From Chitinophagaceae bacterium (lineage in GTDB: Bacteria > Bacteroidota > Bacteroidia > Chitinophagales > Chitinophagaceae): a DNA stretch of 45,213 nt. The stretch lies in contig SCVK01000394.1 of the NCBI GenBank assembly GCA_004297075.1, positions 1 to 45,213 on the forward strand. Reading direction: 5' to 3'. Under the pieces are notes generated by a model. That model saw only the letters and a program-made list of their open reading frames with translations, was not told where the DNA came from and ran no database searches. This document shows positions 7,696-17,128 of this stretch, one piece after another (the stretch's first letter is position 1; each line of letters starts with the position of its first letter). The position numbers were made by a program, and so were the translations under genes.

Positions 7696-7916
7696 ACCGG
7701 CTCTGTGTTCTGTTGTTTTGAATGGTTTTTAGTTGGTCTGTCAGCTAACGGAAGTGCCATTCAGATGGGGATGAGCAGAAAATACCTAGGTCTATATAAC
7801 AGGCACTCTTTCGCCAATAGTAAAAAGTATCGTCCACAGCATAAATCCATACAGGTTTGCCCGGGATGGTTTAATTTAACAGGGCATATTTCAACAAGCC
7901 GTTAAACCAACCAGCT

Positions 7917-8822
7917 ATGCCAAAATATTTCCCCCTGCTGTTATCCCTCCTGCTTACAACAGCCACGCTTACCGCGCAATACCAGCCTTTATACAAAACC
8001 ATCCCCAACCAAAAAACCGTTATAAACAGAGAGTCGGATACGGTAATTGATAAGGGCATTCTCATCGTCCGTAATATTTCGGAACCGGCTTACCGGTATT
8101 TCAGGGTAAAAGAAGATGGAGTGAAGAGGCCCTGTGTGATCATTTGTCCGGGCGGCGGTTACTCGATTGCTGCGGCCGGACATGAGGGAACCGATGTGGC
8201 CCGATACCTGAACAGCATTGGTATCAATGCACTGGTACTGAAATACCGTATGCCCAACGATGCCAACCAACCCGATAAAACCATTGCACCACTGCAGGAT
8301 GTACAACGGGCCATGTACCTGGCCAGAACCAATGCGGCAGCATGGGGCATACATGCAGGCAAGATTGGCGTGATGGGTTTTTCTGCCGGCGCTCACCTGG
8401 CAGCCAGCCTGGCCACCCATTATGCAGATGTAAAAATTCCGATGGAACAAACCGTATCGCTGCGGCCCGATTTCCAGGTATTGCTGTATCCGGTTATCAG
8501 CATGACGGATATTGGTCACCGCGGCTCACGCGATAATCTGTTGGGTAAAACGCCTACCGAAACCCAGATCCGTTATTACAGCAATGAGCAGCAGGTAAAC
8601 AGCGTTTCGCCCCCGGCTTTTATTGTACATGCCAATGATGATAAGGTAGTACCGGTGCAGAACGCGCTGATTTATTACAAAGCACTGCGTGATCAGAAAG
8701 TAGAAGCCAAACTATTATTGTTTGATAAAGGCGGGCATGGGTTTGGGATGCAGAACCCGGAAGAGAAAGTGCAGTGGCCGGAGCAGATGAAAATCTGGTT
8801 AGAGATGGTGTTGAACAGATGA
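7917..8822 (+). CDS. Secreted alpha/beta-hydrolase, esterase (acetyl-xylan-esterase-like)
   Basis: Signal peptide at 1-20 (MPKYFPLLLSLLLTTATLTA). The alpha/beta-hydrolase fold is shown by the oxyanion-type ICPGGGYSIAAAGHEG (about 76-91), the nucleophile elbow GFSAGAH with Ser156, an acid at Asp241/242 (HANDDKVVP) and His274 (GGHGFGM). Bacteroidota homologues of this layout are carbohydrate or acetyl-xylan esterases acting on plant polymers, but the substrate cannot be read from sequence. 301 residues is normal for the family. It stands alone. The last codons and stop fall within a 17-base sequence that recurs 83 bases downstream (8896-8912). Confidence 0.85.
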   Translation: MPKYFPLLLSLLLTTATLTAQYQPLYKTIPNQKTVINRESDTVIDKGILIVRNISEPAYRYFRVKEDGVKRPCVIICPGGGYSIAAAGHEGTDVARYLNSIGINALVLKYRMPNDANQPDKTIAPLQDVQRAMYLARTNAAAWGIHAGKIGVMGFSAGAHLAASLATHYADVKIPMEQTVSLRPDFQVLLYPVISMTDIGHRGSRDNLLGKTPTETQIRYYSNEQQVNSVSPPAFIVHANDDKVVPVQNALIYYKALRDQKVEAKLLLFDKGGHGFGMQNPEEKVQWPEQMKIWLEMVLNR

Positions 8823-9003
8823 ACGGAGAATTCCGCCGGGGCGGGAAATATCGAACGCCGAAGTAAATCTTAGAACAGATGAACAGAGGAACAAGGAACA
8901 GATGAACGGAGAGCAAAAAAGGGAACACCGAATATCGAATATCGAATAAGGAATGTCGAACACCGAACGGAAAACCATAGAACAGATGAATATTGAATAT
9001 CAA
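8813..9003. repeat. Degenerate intergenic repeat tract (GAACAGATGAA and CGAATAT words)
   Basis: The 17-mer GAACAGATGAACGGAGA occurs at 8813-8829, overlapping the esterase stop codon, and again at 8896-8912. Close variants start at 8873 and 8980. Between them lie CGAATAT/CGAATAAGG/CGAACACCG words (8929-8968). No open frame or promoter is visible, and the whole 8823-9192 gap appears non-coding. Confidence 0.75.
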
Positions 9004-9077
9004 ACAAACAATAATGAAACCGGCGTCATCTATTGAAAGCGGCTGTTTTCTCTGTGAAACTGCTTATCTCGGTGCGC

Positions 9078-9097
9078 CCTGCCTACCGGCAGGCAGG
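9078..9097. repeat. GC-rich imperfect palindrome
   Basis: A 20-base sequence reading CCTGCCTACC then GGCAGGCAGG matches its own reverse complement at 18 of 20 positions. It lies between convergent genes with no T-run, so it looks more like a dispersed REP-type palindrome than a terminator. It is related in style to the palindrome after asnS. Confidence 0.6.
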
Positions 9098-9152
9098 TCT
9101 GTGTTGAAGAACACACCATACTATTTCAGTCATTCCGTAGCACCTTTTTTCA

Positions 9153-9188
9153 ACACAGAGCACACAGAGGAACAGAGGATCACAGAGA
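9153..9188. repeat. CACAGAG-type degenerate repeat
   Basis: Four spaced units in 36 bases: ACACAGAG, ACACAGAGG, AACAGAGG and TCACAGAG. The tract touches the 3' end of the 683-codon minus-strand gene, whose stop is at 9193. It is another example of the short-word tracts seen between genes here. Confidence 0.6.
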
Positions 9189-9192
9189 TTTT

Positions 9193-11199
9193 TTATGGTT
9201 GGTTATTTTTTATATAAGGTTTCGAGAACAGGTTAAAAAACGGAATATCTACTGCCAGAAAAACGCCGTATCGCCAGCTGAGTTTATCAGAAAGATCTAC
9301 CGTGGTGCTGCCGGATTTGTAACTGATACTGCGCAAAGTGGGCCCTTTCTGCGCACCTATGCCCAGCGATAGCGGTGTATTGAATAATCTGCCCAACACG
9401 ATAAAACCACCCGGAGCCAGCAGGTTTTGCCAGGTAAAATCAGGTAGCTGTTTACTCGTAACACTATCGGGGGTGCTTAGCTGGTAACTGGCTACGGCAC
9501 CGAGGTCTATGACGGAGGCAAAGAGAGAAACAGAACCAACAACTTTTCCGATTTTGGTATCACGAAGACCTTTGTTAAAAGCTATTCCAACCGGCAGGCT
9601 CATGCCAAAAGTGGGGAAACTGATTTCTTTGTTGGTGAGGGTGGTGCTTTTGTACTTTTCTGTATACCAATTGGCACCGATATACGAATTAACGGATACG
9701 CTCCAGCTGGTATGTTGTTTAATAGAAGAACTACCGGTAGGTAAAATGGCCGCATCCAGAGCGGCGCTGATATCTTCTGCATTTTTTGATTCAACCAGAG
9801 AAGCGGCAAAAGAACCGTACCTGATCAGTTGCTTTGTAGTGGGTTGTTCTGGCAAATAACGGTTCAGTAATATAGCCGAGTTCATTACCGCGGCGGCATA
9901 TTGTTTTTCGTACAGGTTACCTACCAATGCGGTTAGGGTAGATACGTTGTTGAATAAAGAATCTGTTTTTGCCGCATAGGTATTGTCAAAGAGCCGGATC
10001 AGCCGGTTAATCTGTGTACAGCTGTTTTTGGTAGTACTGCTGATTTTATTAATAACGCTGATAACGATTTGGTAAGATGCGCCATCAACCAGTTTGCTGA
10101 TGGTTTGTAAGTTGCCCAGTGCGGCAGCGGCCTGGTTGTATCCCTGCAGAAAAACTTTGATGGTGTTATTGAGGGCATCGATTTTTTCCTGCGTATTGCT
10201 TATCACGGCTGTCAGTTTAAATTCGGCACCATCTTTTTTGGTAAAGGAGTACGAACGGATTTTTTCATACAGGAGACCATAGAAGAGGCTGGTGCTAACC
10301 GGGTCATCAATAATTTTTTTAGAAAACGCATCCAGGCTGATCCAGTTGGTTAAACCGCTTTCATCGCGCAGGGCTTCTGATAGCTGGCATACGAGTTCCA
10401 TGGTATTGTACACGTTTTTATATTCACCTGCCTGGATGGCCGGCTGCTGGGGGCGTAAGCGTTGTATCGCATCGGCCAGAGATTCGCCATTCAACAGATT
10501 CGCAAAACCATCCAACACCGGAATAGATAACCAGAGGCCATGGCGCGAGGGCTCTTTCAGGATCAGGGCAGAAACAGTGTCTGATCGTAAATAGGCAGGT
10601 ACCGAAGTAAGCAGGGCGGTGATGTCTTCGGCAAAAGCGGCGCGTAATGTGTTCAGAAAACTGGCATAGAGATAGGTTTCTATATTACTGATAAGACCGG
10701 CTGTTTTTGGAAAAAGAATTTTCAGACCACCCTGTTTCTCGAGCTCATCTCTGAGTTTATTAAAAAAGACAACTGTTAATTCCTGTTTGGCCCTTTTAAT
10801 AACGAGGCTGGTAATGGCACTGGCAATAACAGGGGCACCAGCACCCGGACCGGCCGAAACAGCCAGTTCTTTACCCGCAGAAAACACCTGCTCAGCTACC
10901 GGGTCTCTCAGGCTGTCATATTTGAGCATTGATACAAGCGGTATCATCTCATCTATACCAAAGGGGTTGCCGCTGTTTTTGATCAACGCTTTTGTTTCAA
11001 GCGATGTGTGACTTTTGCCGGGAGCGAAATATTTTAATAGAATAGAAAAATACGTTTTCTCAGATTCTGAGTCTGTTCGAAAATAGCCATCACTCATCTT
11101 TTCCCGTAGAACTAGCACATCCCGATAAATATTGGGAAAGTTTTGCGCCGACGCAGTTTGCATCAGCAGGCAGGCCAACGCGATAAAAAGGTTTTTCAT
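9193..11199 (-). CDS. Unrecognised envelope protein with a probable C-terminal beta-barrel
   Basis: The ATG at 11197-11199 is chosen because it begins a clean signal peptide (MKNLFIALACLLMQTASAQ); the open frame extends 15 codons further without support. The resulting 668-residue protein has no family I recognise. Residues about 20-480 are mostly helical, with repeated Leu/Ala-rich segments. The last ~170 residues alternate polar and hydrophobic residues with aromatic girdles (SWSVSVNSYIGANWYTEKYK and, near the end, LSWRYGVFLAVDIPFF), which suggests outer-membrane beta-strands. It may be an outer-membrane protein with a large periplasmic domain. Convergent with the esterase; a promoter-like pair lies at 11268-11298. 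Confidence 0.7.
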   Translation of the reverse strand: MKNLFIALACLLMQTASAQNFPNIYRDVLVLREKMSDGYFRTDSESEKTYFSILLKYFAPGKSHTSLETKALIKNSGNPFGIDEMIPLVSMLKYDSLRDPVAEQVFSAGKELAVSAGPGAGAPVIASAITSLVIKRAKQELTVVFFNKLRDELEKQGGLKILFPKTAGLISNIETYLYASFLNTLRAAFAEDITALLTSVPAYLRSDTVSALILKEPSRHGLWLSIPVLDGFANLLNGESLADAIQRLRPQQPAIQAGEYKNVYNTMELVCQLSEALRDESGLTNWISLDAFSKKIIDDPVSTSLFYGLLYEKIRSYSFTKKDGAEFKLTAVISNTQEKIDALNNTIKVFLQGYNQAAAALGNLQTISKLVDGASYQIVISVINKISSTTKNSCTQINRLIRLFDNTYAAKTDSLFNNVSTLTALVGNLYEKQYAAAVMNSAILLNRYLPEQPTTKQLIRYGSFAASLVESKNAEDISAALDAAILPTGSSSIKQHTSWSVSVNSYIGANWYTEKYKSTTLTNKEISFPTFGMSLPVGIAFNKGLRDTKIGKVVGSVSLFASVIDLGAVASYQLSTPDSVTSKQLPDFTWQNLLAPGGFIVLGRLFNTPLSLGIGAQKGPTLRSISYKSGSTTVDLSDKLSWRYGVFLAVDIPFFNLFSKPYIKNNQP

Positions 11200-11267
11200 A
11201 GCAGTACAGTTATCGGATGTTGAAATTTCATGATTGCCTGGCAATTACCCGGGGGAGGTAACAAAAG

Positions 11268-11298
11268 CAAATAAATAGTAATACGATATTAATCAAGG
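11268..11298 (-). promoter_or_regulatory. Possible promoter of the 683-codon envelope gene
   Basis: On the minus strand, TTTATTTG (plus 11268-11275) matches TAnnTTTG at seven of eight positions, and CCTTG (plus 11294-11298) lies 18 bases upstream in the -33 position. The start would be about 65 bases before the chosen ATG. Nothing else was recognised in 11200-11500. Confidence 0.35.
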
Positions 11299-11500
11299 AA
11301 ACCCGAACCTGCAAGGGTTGTCAGGTATTTATTACCGGGTGCCATCGGTCTTTTAAACAAGCGATAGCAGACTGCTCCCTAATTATTACAAAAACAAACA
11401 CAATTCTTACTACGCATCAATGGCCGCCCCTTGCAACGGTCTTGCGCAGAAAGCCACTAGTGTGTTTTTCTGAGGTATCTTGTATATTTTGATCTGATAC

Positions 11501-12913
11501 TTATTGATCTGTGGGATCTTTTTCTGCGCTAACAGCAGCGGCGCCTGTTGGTACGGCTCCTCTCAAGAGGTCAGAAAGTTTGCGTTTCATAGCGGCTACC
11601 CTGTCTGGATATTGCGAAGCGAGGTTTTGGGTTTCACCGGGATCTTCGGCAAGATTGTAGAGCGAGAGCGTGCCATATTTAGCTAACATTTTTGGCGCGG
11701 GTTTTTCGTTAGGTCCATTATCATCTGCTCCCAATGCAATCAGTTTCCAGTTACCCATACGGATGGCTGCCTCTTTGGGGCCATGTGTAGATACGGATAG
11801 AATAGCATCGTGCGGTGAGGGGGCTGATGCTGTGATCATTGGCCAGATATCCAATCCATCAAGAGGTAATGTTTGCGCGAGGGTAGCGCCTGCCAGCTTT
11901 ACAAGTGTAGGATACCAGTCGATGACGTGCATGGGTTCAGTTATGCGCTTGGCCTTGGGTACATGACCGGGCCAGTTTACAAAACTGGCTCCTCTTATTC
12001 CGCCTTCATAGATACTAGCTTTAAAATCGCGCAGCGGCAAATTGATTCCGGGTGGTGGTGCGCCATTATCGCTCAGGAAAACAATCAATGTGTTTTCGCG
12101 GATACCGGCTTTGTCTATGGAAGAAACAATTTCCCCGATGGCTTCGTCAACGGCGGCCAGCATGCCGGCCAGTTTTTGCCTGTTACCGCTTAGCGTAGCG
12201 TATGGTGCAAGGTATTTTTCCGGAGCCTGGTAAGGTGCATGAATTCCATTAAAGGGCACATACAGAAAAAAGGGTTTTGCCCTGGAAGATGTTTCGATAA
12301 TCCGGCAGGCTTCTTTTGCGATCAGGTGTGTGCTGTAACCTTCTTCTTTCAGTGCGATACCATTGCGGTACCAATCGGGTTGTTTGTTACGCTCGTGGGT
12401 GAAGTAATCGATATTGCCAAAATAGAAGCCATATTGCTGATCAAAGCCACGGGCATTGGGCTGATACGCTTTTTCAAATTCGCCCAGATGCCATTTGCCG
12501 GTGATGGCGGTTTGATAACCCGCTGCACGAAGTGCATCGGCCAGTGTGCGTTCTGTAAGTGGAAGTCCCCATTTTGCGCCAGGAGAAACAATGGTGTATA
12601 CACCGGTATGTGTTGGATAACGACCGGTTAGCAAAGCCGCCCTGGTGGGCGAACAAACCGGCTGTACATAACTGTTTTCGAGAACGGTTCCTTCGTTTGC
12701 AAGACGGTCTATAACCGGTGTGCTGATTTCTTTACCGCCGTTGAAACCACATTCGCTGTAACCCATATCATCAACAAGTAAAAAAACAATATTGGGCGTT
12801 TGGGTTTTCTTGTTTTGTGCAAAACAGATAATAAAAGGTGATAAAACACATAAACAAAACAAGCGGATCGGTTTTTTTGAGCAGTTGTTTTGGCGGAGAA
12901 ACGGGAAGAGCAT
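11501..12913 (-). CDS. Secreted formylglycine-dependent sulfatase
   Basis: Hydrolyses sulfate esters, probably on glycans, outside the cytoplasm. It carries the sulfatase signature CSPTRAALLTGRY, whose Cys (residue 87 from the chosen start) is converted to formylglycine. Metal-binding LLVDDMGYSECG lies at 45-56, ITGKWHLG further on, and FLSDNGAPPP is the second metal site. The substrate subfamily is not readable. The ATG at 12911-12913 gives a signal-type N-terminus (IRLFCLCVLSPFIICFAQ), whereas the longer frame begins with TTG at 12973 and adds 20 unsupported residues. 470 residues is typical. A formylglycine-generating enzyme must be encoded elsewhere. It is divergent from the S9 peptidase gene. 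Confidence 0.93.
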   Translation of the reverse strand: MLFPFLRQNNCSKKPIRLFCLCVLSPFIICFAQNKKTQTPNIVFLLVDDMGYSECGFNGGKEISTPVIDRLANEGTVLENSYVQPVCSPTRAALLTGRYPTHTGVYTIVSPGAKWGLPLTERTLADALRAAGYQTAITGKWHLGEFEKAYQPNARGFDQQYGFYFGNIDYFTHERNKQPDWYRNGIALKEEGYSTHLIAKEACRIIETSSRAKPFFLYVPFNGIHAPYQAPEKYLAPYATLSGNRQKLAGMLAAVDEAIGEIVSSIDKAGIRENTLIVFLSDNGAPPPGINLPLRDFKASIYEGGIRGASFVNWPGHVPKAKRITEPMHVIDWYPTLVKLAGATLAQTLPLDGLDIWPMITASAPSPHDAILSVSTHGPKEAAIRMGNWKLIALGADDNGPNEKPAPKMLAKYGTLSLYNLAEDPGETQNLASQYPDRVAAMKRKLSDLLRGAVPTGAAAVSAEKDPTDQ

Positions 12914-13216
12914 GTTTTTTGAATTACAAGCGGTGAAGGAATCGGGTTGTGTACGGGCTTTGTGAATGTACAATATTTACCCAAGACAGAAGCTGGTAAA
13001 CACCAGCGATTTTTATGTAAAAGCAATGGTGCCGGGCTTCTGCCGGGTACATAAAAATCCGGCGATACAGCACAAGTGTGCGACGCAACCGGGCTGCTAT
13101 GAAAAACAGCAGCTGGTGCCATAAACATCCGGCACTCACTCACCGGATTTCCTTTAGTTTTTATATATTACAATGCATTTTGCAAGCCCCTCATTCCTTC
13201 ACTTTATACCAAAACT
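12914..13216. other. Intergenic region between divergent sulfatase and S9 peptidase genes
   Basis: About 300 bases with no supported gene. The short frames here are shadows. TGCATTTTG near 13172 partly resembles a -7 box for the peptidase, but I see no convincing promoter or operator. Confidence 0.4.
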
Positions 13217-15196
13217 ATGCGTAGAAAAAAGTTCCTTTATCTTATTTGTTTACTGGTATCGGTACCCAATCTGATCTTTTCGCAAACAACTGCGAAAAGA
13301 AAACTGAAACCGTCTGATGTGTACCGCCTGCAAAGCATTGGCGATCCGCAGGTTTCACCAGAGGGTAACTGGATCGCGTATACCTTGTCTTCGGTTGATT
13401 CTGCGGCCAACAAACGCAACACGGATATCTGGATGGTTAGCTGGGACGGGAAACAGACCGTTCAGCTGACCAATAGCCCGGATGCGGAATCGCAACCCAG
13501 GTGGAGTCCGGATGGCAAATACCTCTCGTTTGTATCTGCCCGCCAGGGTGCTACCGGCAGCCAGATCTGGCTCATGAACCGCCTGGGTGGTGAGGGTAAA
13601 CAACTGACCAACCTGAAATCGAGCCTGGTGGATTATTCCTGGGCCCCCGATGGTAAAAAATTATTGCTGACCCTGAAAACCACCGACACGGCCAAACCCA
13701 AAACACCCAAACCATGGGTGATTAACCGCTACCGCTTTAAGCGCGATGTGGAAGGGTATATTACCCAACGCCAGCCGGTGCATTTGTATTTGATGGATAT
13801 AGATGGTAAAAAAACAGACACCCTTACTGCCGGTGAATTTGATGAGTCGGGTGCTGTGTTCAGCCCGGATGGAAAGCAAATTGCTTTTGTGAGCAACCAC
13901 ACCGAAGACCCCGACAGAAATACCAACTCAGATATTTTTGTGATGGATGCTGTACCCAAAGCCACGGCCAAAAAAATTACCAGTTTTGCGGGCGGCGATT
14001 ATGGTCCGGTATGGAGCCCCGATGGTAAAATGCTGGCTTATTTTCAGTCGGCATCGGCTACCTATACTTCTTACGACCAACCTTACCTGGCCCTGGTAGA
14101 TCTGGCGGGAGGAGAACCCAAACTATTGTCTAAAACCTTAGACAGGCATGTAAACAATCCTAAATTCTCGAAAGACGGCAGTCAACTGGCGGTATTGGTA
14201 TCAGACGACAGGGAAAGATACCTGGCGCAGTTCAATACCAAAACCGGTGCCTTCGCTAAAATAGCCGGTGGCAAACGGAGCTTTGGTGCCGTGCAAGCCC
14301 ACTCGCTGAATAACTGGGTGGTGAGCATGAGCGAGCCGCAATTGCCTGCTGAATTATTTGCGGTTGAAAACGGGGTTACGAGAAGACTCACCAAACACCA
14401 GGACGAGTTTCTGGCACCGCTGGAACTTGCTACGGTGGAAGGGTTTACCTCTATTAGTAAAGATGGTAATAAGGTGGGGAGTATATTGATTCGTCCGGCA
14501 GGTATTGGTGCTACGCAGAAAATGCCTACGCTGTTTTTTATTCACGGCGGACCGGTGGCGCAGGATGAATATGGTTTTGATCTTTCGCGCCAGATGTTGT
14601 CTGCTGCCGGTTATGCGGTGGTGGGTGTGAACTATCGCGGAAGCAGCGGGCGTGGCCTGGCCTATTCACAAAGCATCAACGCAGACTGGGGTAACCTGGA
14701 AGTGAAAGATATTACGAGCGCAGTGGATTATGTAGTTGAAAAAGGCATTGCCGATCCGGAGAAGCTCGGTATTGGCGGCTGGAGCTATGGTGGTATCATG
14801 ACCGACTACATGATTGCTTCAGACACGCGTTTTAAAGCCGCATCCAGCGGTGCCGGTGTAGCACTGGTGGCTTCTTTGTATGGAGTTGACCAATACATTA
14901 TGCAATACGATAACGAGCTGGGCGTACCCTGGAAAAATATGGATAAATACCTTGCTATTTCTTATCCGTTCTTAAAAGCCGATAAGATCAAAACCCCTAC
15001 TCAGTTCATGGTGGGCGAAAGTGATTTTAATGTGCCCTCGCCGGGAAGTGAGCAGATGTACCAGGCGTTGCGTTCGTTGGGTGTGCCTACTGAGCTGATC
15101 ATTTATCCGGGTCAGTTTCATGGAATCAGTGTGCCGAGTTATGTGAAAGACAGGTTTGAAAGGTATATTTCGTGGTTTGATAAGTATCTGAAATAG
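13217..15196 (+). CDS. S9 family serine peptidase (prolyl oligopeptidase-like)
   Basis: Secreted peptidase, probably acting on peptides in the periplasm. Signal peptide at 1-23 (FLYLICLLVSVPNLIFSQ). Residues about 35-400 form a TolB/WD-like beta-propeller with repeated SPDGKxIAF blades (RWSPDGKYLSFVS, FSPDGKQIAFVS, WSPDGKMLAYF). The C-terminal alpha/beta-hydrolase domain has the nucleophile Ser523 in GGWSYGGI, Asp603 in VGESDFNVP and His635 in GQFHGIS. At 659 residues this is the usual length of bacterial acylaminoacyl- or dipeptidyl-peptidase-like S9 enzymes. ATG start at 13217. It is followed by a bidirectional terminator and a convergent M1 aminopeptidase, which suggests a peptide-degrading neighbourhood. 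Confidence 0.93.
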   Translation: MRRKKFLYLICLLVSVPNLIFSQTTAKRKLKPSDVYRLQSIGDPQVSPEGNWIAYTLSSVDSAANKRNTDIWMVSWDGKQTVQLTNSPDAESQPRWSPDGKYLSFVSARQGATGSQIWLMNRLGGEGKQLTNLKSSLVDYSWAPDGKKLLLTLKTTDTAKPKTPKPWVINRYRFKRDVEGYITQRQPVHLYLMDIDGKKTDTLTAGEFDESGAVFSPDGKQIAFVSNHTEDPDRNTNSDIFVMDAVPKATAKKITSFAGGDYGPVWSPDGKMLAYFQSASATYTSYDQPYLALVDLAGGEPKLLSKTLDRHVNNPKFSKDGSQLAVLVSDDRERYLAQFNTKTGAFAKIAGGKRSFGAVQAHSLNNWVVSMSEPQLPAELFAVENGVTRRLTKHQDEFLAPLELATVEGFTSISKDGNKVGSILIRPAGIGATQKMPTLFFIHGGPVAQDEYGFDLSRQMLSAAGYAVVGVNYRGSSGRGLAYSQSINADWGNLEVKDITSAVDYVVEKGIADPEKLGIGGWSYGGIMTDYMIASDTRFKAASSGAGVALVASLYGVDQYIMQYDNELGVPWKNMDKYLAISYPFLKADKIKTPTQFMVGESDFNVPSPGSEQMYQALRSLGVPTELIIYPGQFHGISVPSYVKDRFERYISWFDKYLK

Positions 15197-15217
15197 ATCA
15201 AACACTTACACTTTGGC

Positions 15218-15251
15218 AAAAGCCCCGGCAGATCATCTGCCGGGGCTTTTT
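15218..15251. terminator. Bidirectional intrinsic terminator between convergent peptidase genes
   Basis: Perfect 11-bp stem GCCCCGGCAGA (15222-15232) and its complement (15236-15246), TCA loop, flanked by A residues on the left and five T residues on the right. It works in both directions and lies between the S9 and M1 genes. Confidence 0.92.
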
Positions 15252-15293
15252 GTTTGGGAACCTGTGGGTTCTGGATTGTGCTATTTGCGATAT

Positions 15294-16928
15294 TTATTTG
15301 AAATCAATCTCTGCCAATAAAACATTTCTTGGATCGAGTAATAGCAGATCGGGTTTAGCATCGGCAGAAATGTTGAAACTGGTTTGTAAACTGTTCACCG
15401 TAAATTTTTTGATCTCCGGTACGGCATTACCCGCTTTGTACATGGCCACTTCTATGGGGAAATCGAATGGCAAACGGGAGCTTTGGGTTTGCTGCAGGGT
15501 AACGGTGATCTGTTTGGTTTTGTTATCATATCCCCAACTTCCTTTTAGTTGCAGATTGTCTGCACGGGTCAGGTATTGCGTAAAAAATCCGCGGAGGTTC
15601 TGGTTAGCGGCTTTTTCCATTTCGGTGATAAAATCGTTGGTAGTAGCATTGGCGTTATAGAACTTTTTGTAATAAGCCTGTATGCCTTTTCTGAAAGCAT
15701 CCTGTCCCATTCGGTCGCGCAGCATGTGTAAGATCCAGGCCCCTTTCTGGTAAGTGAGGCCACTGGTTACCAACCCTTTTTCGGCAGAGCGATCGGCTAC
15801 AATGGCCCAGGAAGAATCTTTTCCGGTAAGATCGTACACCGTTTTACGCGCCGCTTTGATACCACTGATGAACTCTTCATGTCCATAGGCATTCTCAATA
15901 AACAATAGTGTAAAATAAGTGGCAAAACCTTCGCTCAGCCAGGCATCGTCCCAGGTGCTTTCGGTTACGGCATTACCAAACCATTGATGGGCCAGCTCGT
16001 GTATCACCACATTACGCAGGCGAACGGATTTTTTTCCGGTCACCATTTTCTCGTCATAAAAAATAGCCGATGAAGTTTCCATACCACCACCTACACTCTG
16101 GGTTTCTATGCTGGCCAGTTTTTCATAGGCAAAGGGTCCTACCAGGTCTGAGTAAAACTGTAACACCTGTTTGGTGGGTTCTGCAAAATCCAGGAAACCG
16201 GCTTCACGATCTTTGGGATATACCCAGGTCTGGATGGATTTACCATTGAAATCATCTACATACTGCACTGAAAATTCTGCCACCCCCAATACAAATAACC
16301 AGCAGGATACAGGTACAGACTGTTTCCAGTGGGTGAGTTTGGTGGTTTTGTCGAGCATAGATTCTTCGAGCAGCAATCCGTTAGAGACTACTTTGTAATG
16401 AGCGGGTGCGGTTACGATAAATTCGGATGTGGCTTTATCGTAGGGGTGGTCTACCGTAGGCAGCCAGTGCCGGGCATTATTGGGCCAGTTCTCGCACATA
16501 AAACTCCGGTCGCCGAATTTGGTGGGCTGGATCTTCATGCCGCCGGCTGGTATGCCTTTGTAGCGGATCACTATGGTAATGGGTTGGTCAATAACCGGAG
16601 CGGCGGACAACTGTATCAGCAGTTCATCGTTTTTGTGAGTGAAGGTAAGGGGCTGGTTCTGGTAACTCACTTCCTGTACGGTCATTCCCTTTCCATTCCA
16701 TTTATCGGCCTGGTTGATGAGGTCCAGCCGGAGTTGTTTTACATCGGCCTTCTTGCATACAAATCGGATGGAAGCTTTACCACTGATCTCATCTGTATTG
16801 TCTGAGAACTGCAGATCAAATGCATAATGCAGGATATCGATAGAGTAATTACGCGGATACGTATCGGCGTAACCGGTACCTGCAGCCAATAAAAGAATGC
16901 AAAGGAGAAGAACTGATTTGTGCTGCAT
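15294..16928 (-). CDS. M1 family aminopeptidase (zinc metallopeptidase)
   Basis: Removes N-terminal residues from peptides. Signal peptide at 1-21 (SVLLLCILLLAAGTGYA), so it is exported. Zinc site HELAHQWFGN: His310, His314 and Glu333 (LSEGFATYF), with catalytic Glu311. The substrate-binding GxMEN motif appears as GGGMETSSAI at 280-289, with Thr in place of the usual Asn. At 544 residues it is a short M1 form lacking the large C-terminal helical domain of PepN. ATG at 16926-16928 fits the signal peptide. Convergent with the S9 peptidase; both probably take part in extracytoplasmic protein degradation. Confidence 0.93.
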   Translation of the reverse strand: MQHKSVLLLCILLLAAGTGYADTYPRNYSIDILHYAFDLQFSDNTDEISGKASIRFVCKKADVKQLRLDLINQADKWNGKGMTVQEVSYQNQPLTFTHKNDELLIQLSAAPVIDQPITIVIRYKGIPAGGMKIQPTKFGDRSFMCENWPNNARHWLPTVDHPYDKATSEFIVTAPAHYKVVSNGLLLEESMLDKTTKLTHWKQSVPVSCWLFVLGVAEFSVQYVDDFNGKSIQTWVYPKDREAGFLDFAEPTKQVLQFYSDLVGPFAYEKLASIETQSVGGGMETSSAIFYDEKMVTGKKSVRLRNVVIHELAHQWFGNAVTESTWDDAWLSEGFATYFTLLFIENAYGHEEFISGIKAARKTVYDLTGKDSSWAIVADRSAEKGLVTSGLTYQKGAWILHMLRDRMGQDAFRKGIQAYYKKFYNANATTNDFITEMEKAANQNLRGFFTQYLTRADNLQLKGSWGYDNKTKQITVTLQQTQSSRLPFDFPIEVAMYKAGNAVPEIKKFTVNSLQTSFNISADAKPDLLLLDPRNVLLAEIDFK

Positions 16929-17128
16929 AAAAAAGGAGTTAGGTTTTAGGGATATAAATACAAGATCGGCTATTGCTAATATACCTGAATTATCTGTGAT
17001 GGGGGAGATGAAACAGGAAGCTCCTTTCTATGACATTTATCATTGAATCAGCCTGGCTGGTAAGGTATATTTACAGGTGAGTCTATCGTGACTTTTGATA
17101 GCTGCATAGGCCTTTAAAATCATGCGTT

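Noticed and set aside
7705-7905. 66-codon frame between the orphan secreted protein and the esterase
   Set aside because: No start signal, no domain or leader, and low-complexity composition; treated as chance.
12914-12973. 20-residue extension of the sulfatase from a TTG codon
   Set aside because: Not signal-like; the ATG at 12913 precedes a plausible signal peptide.
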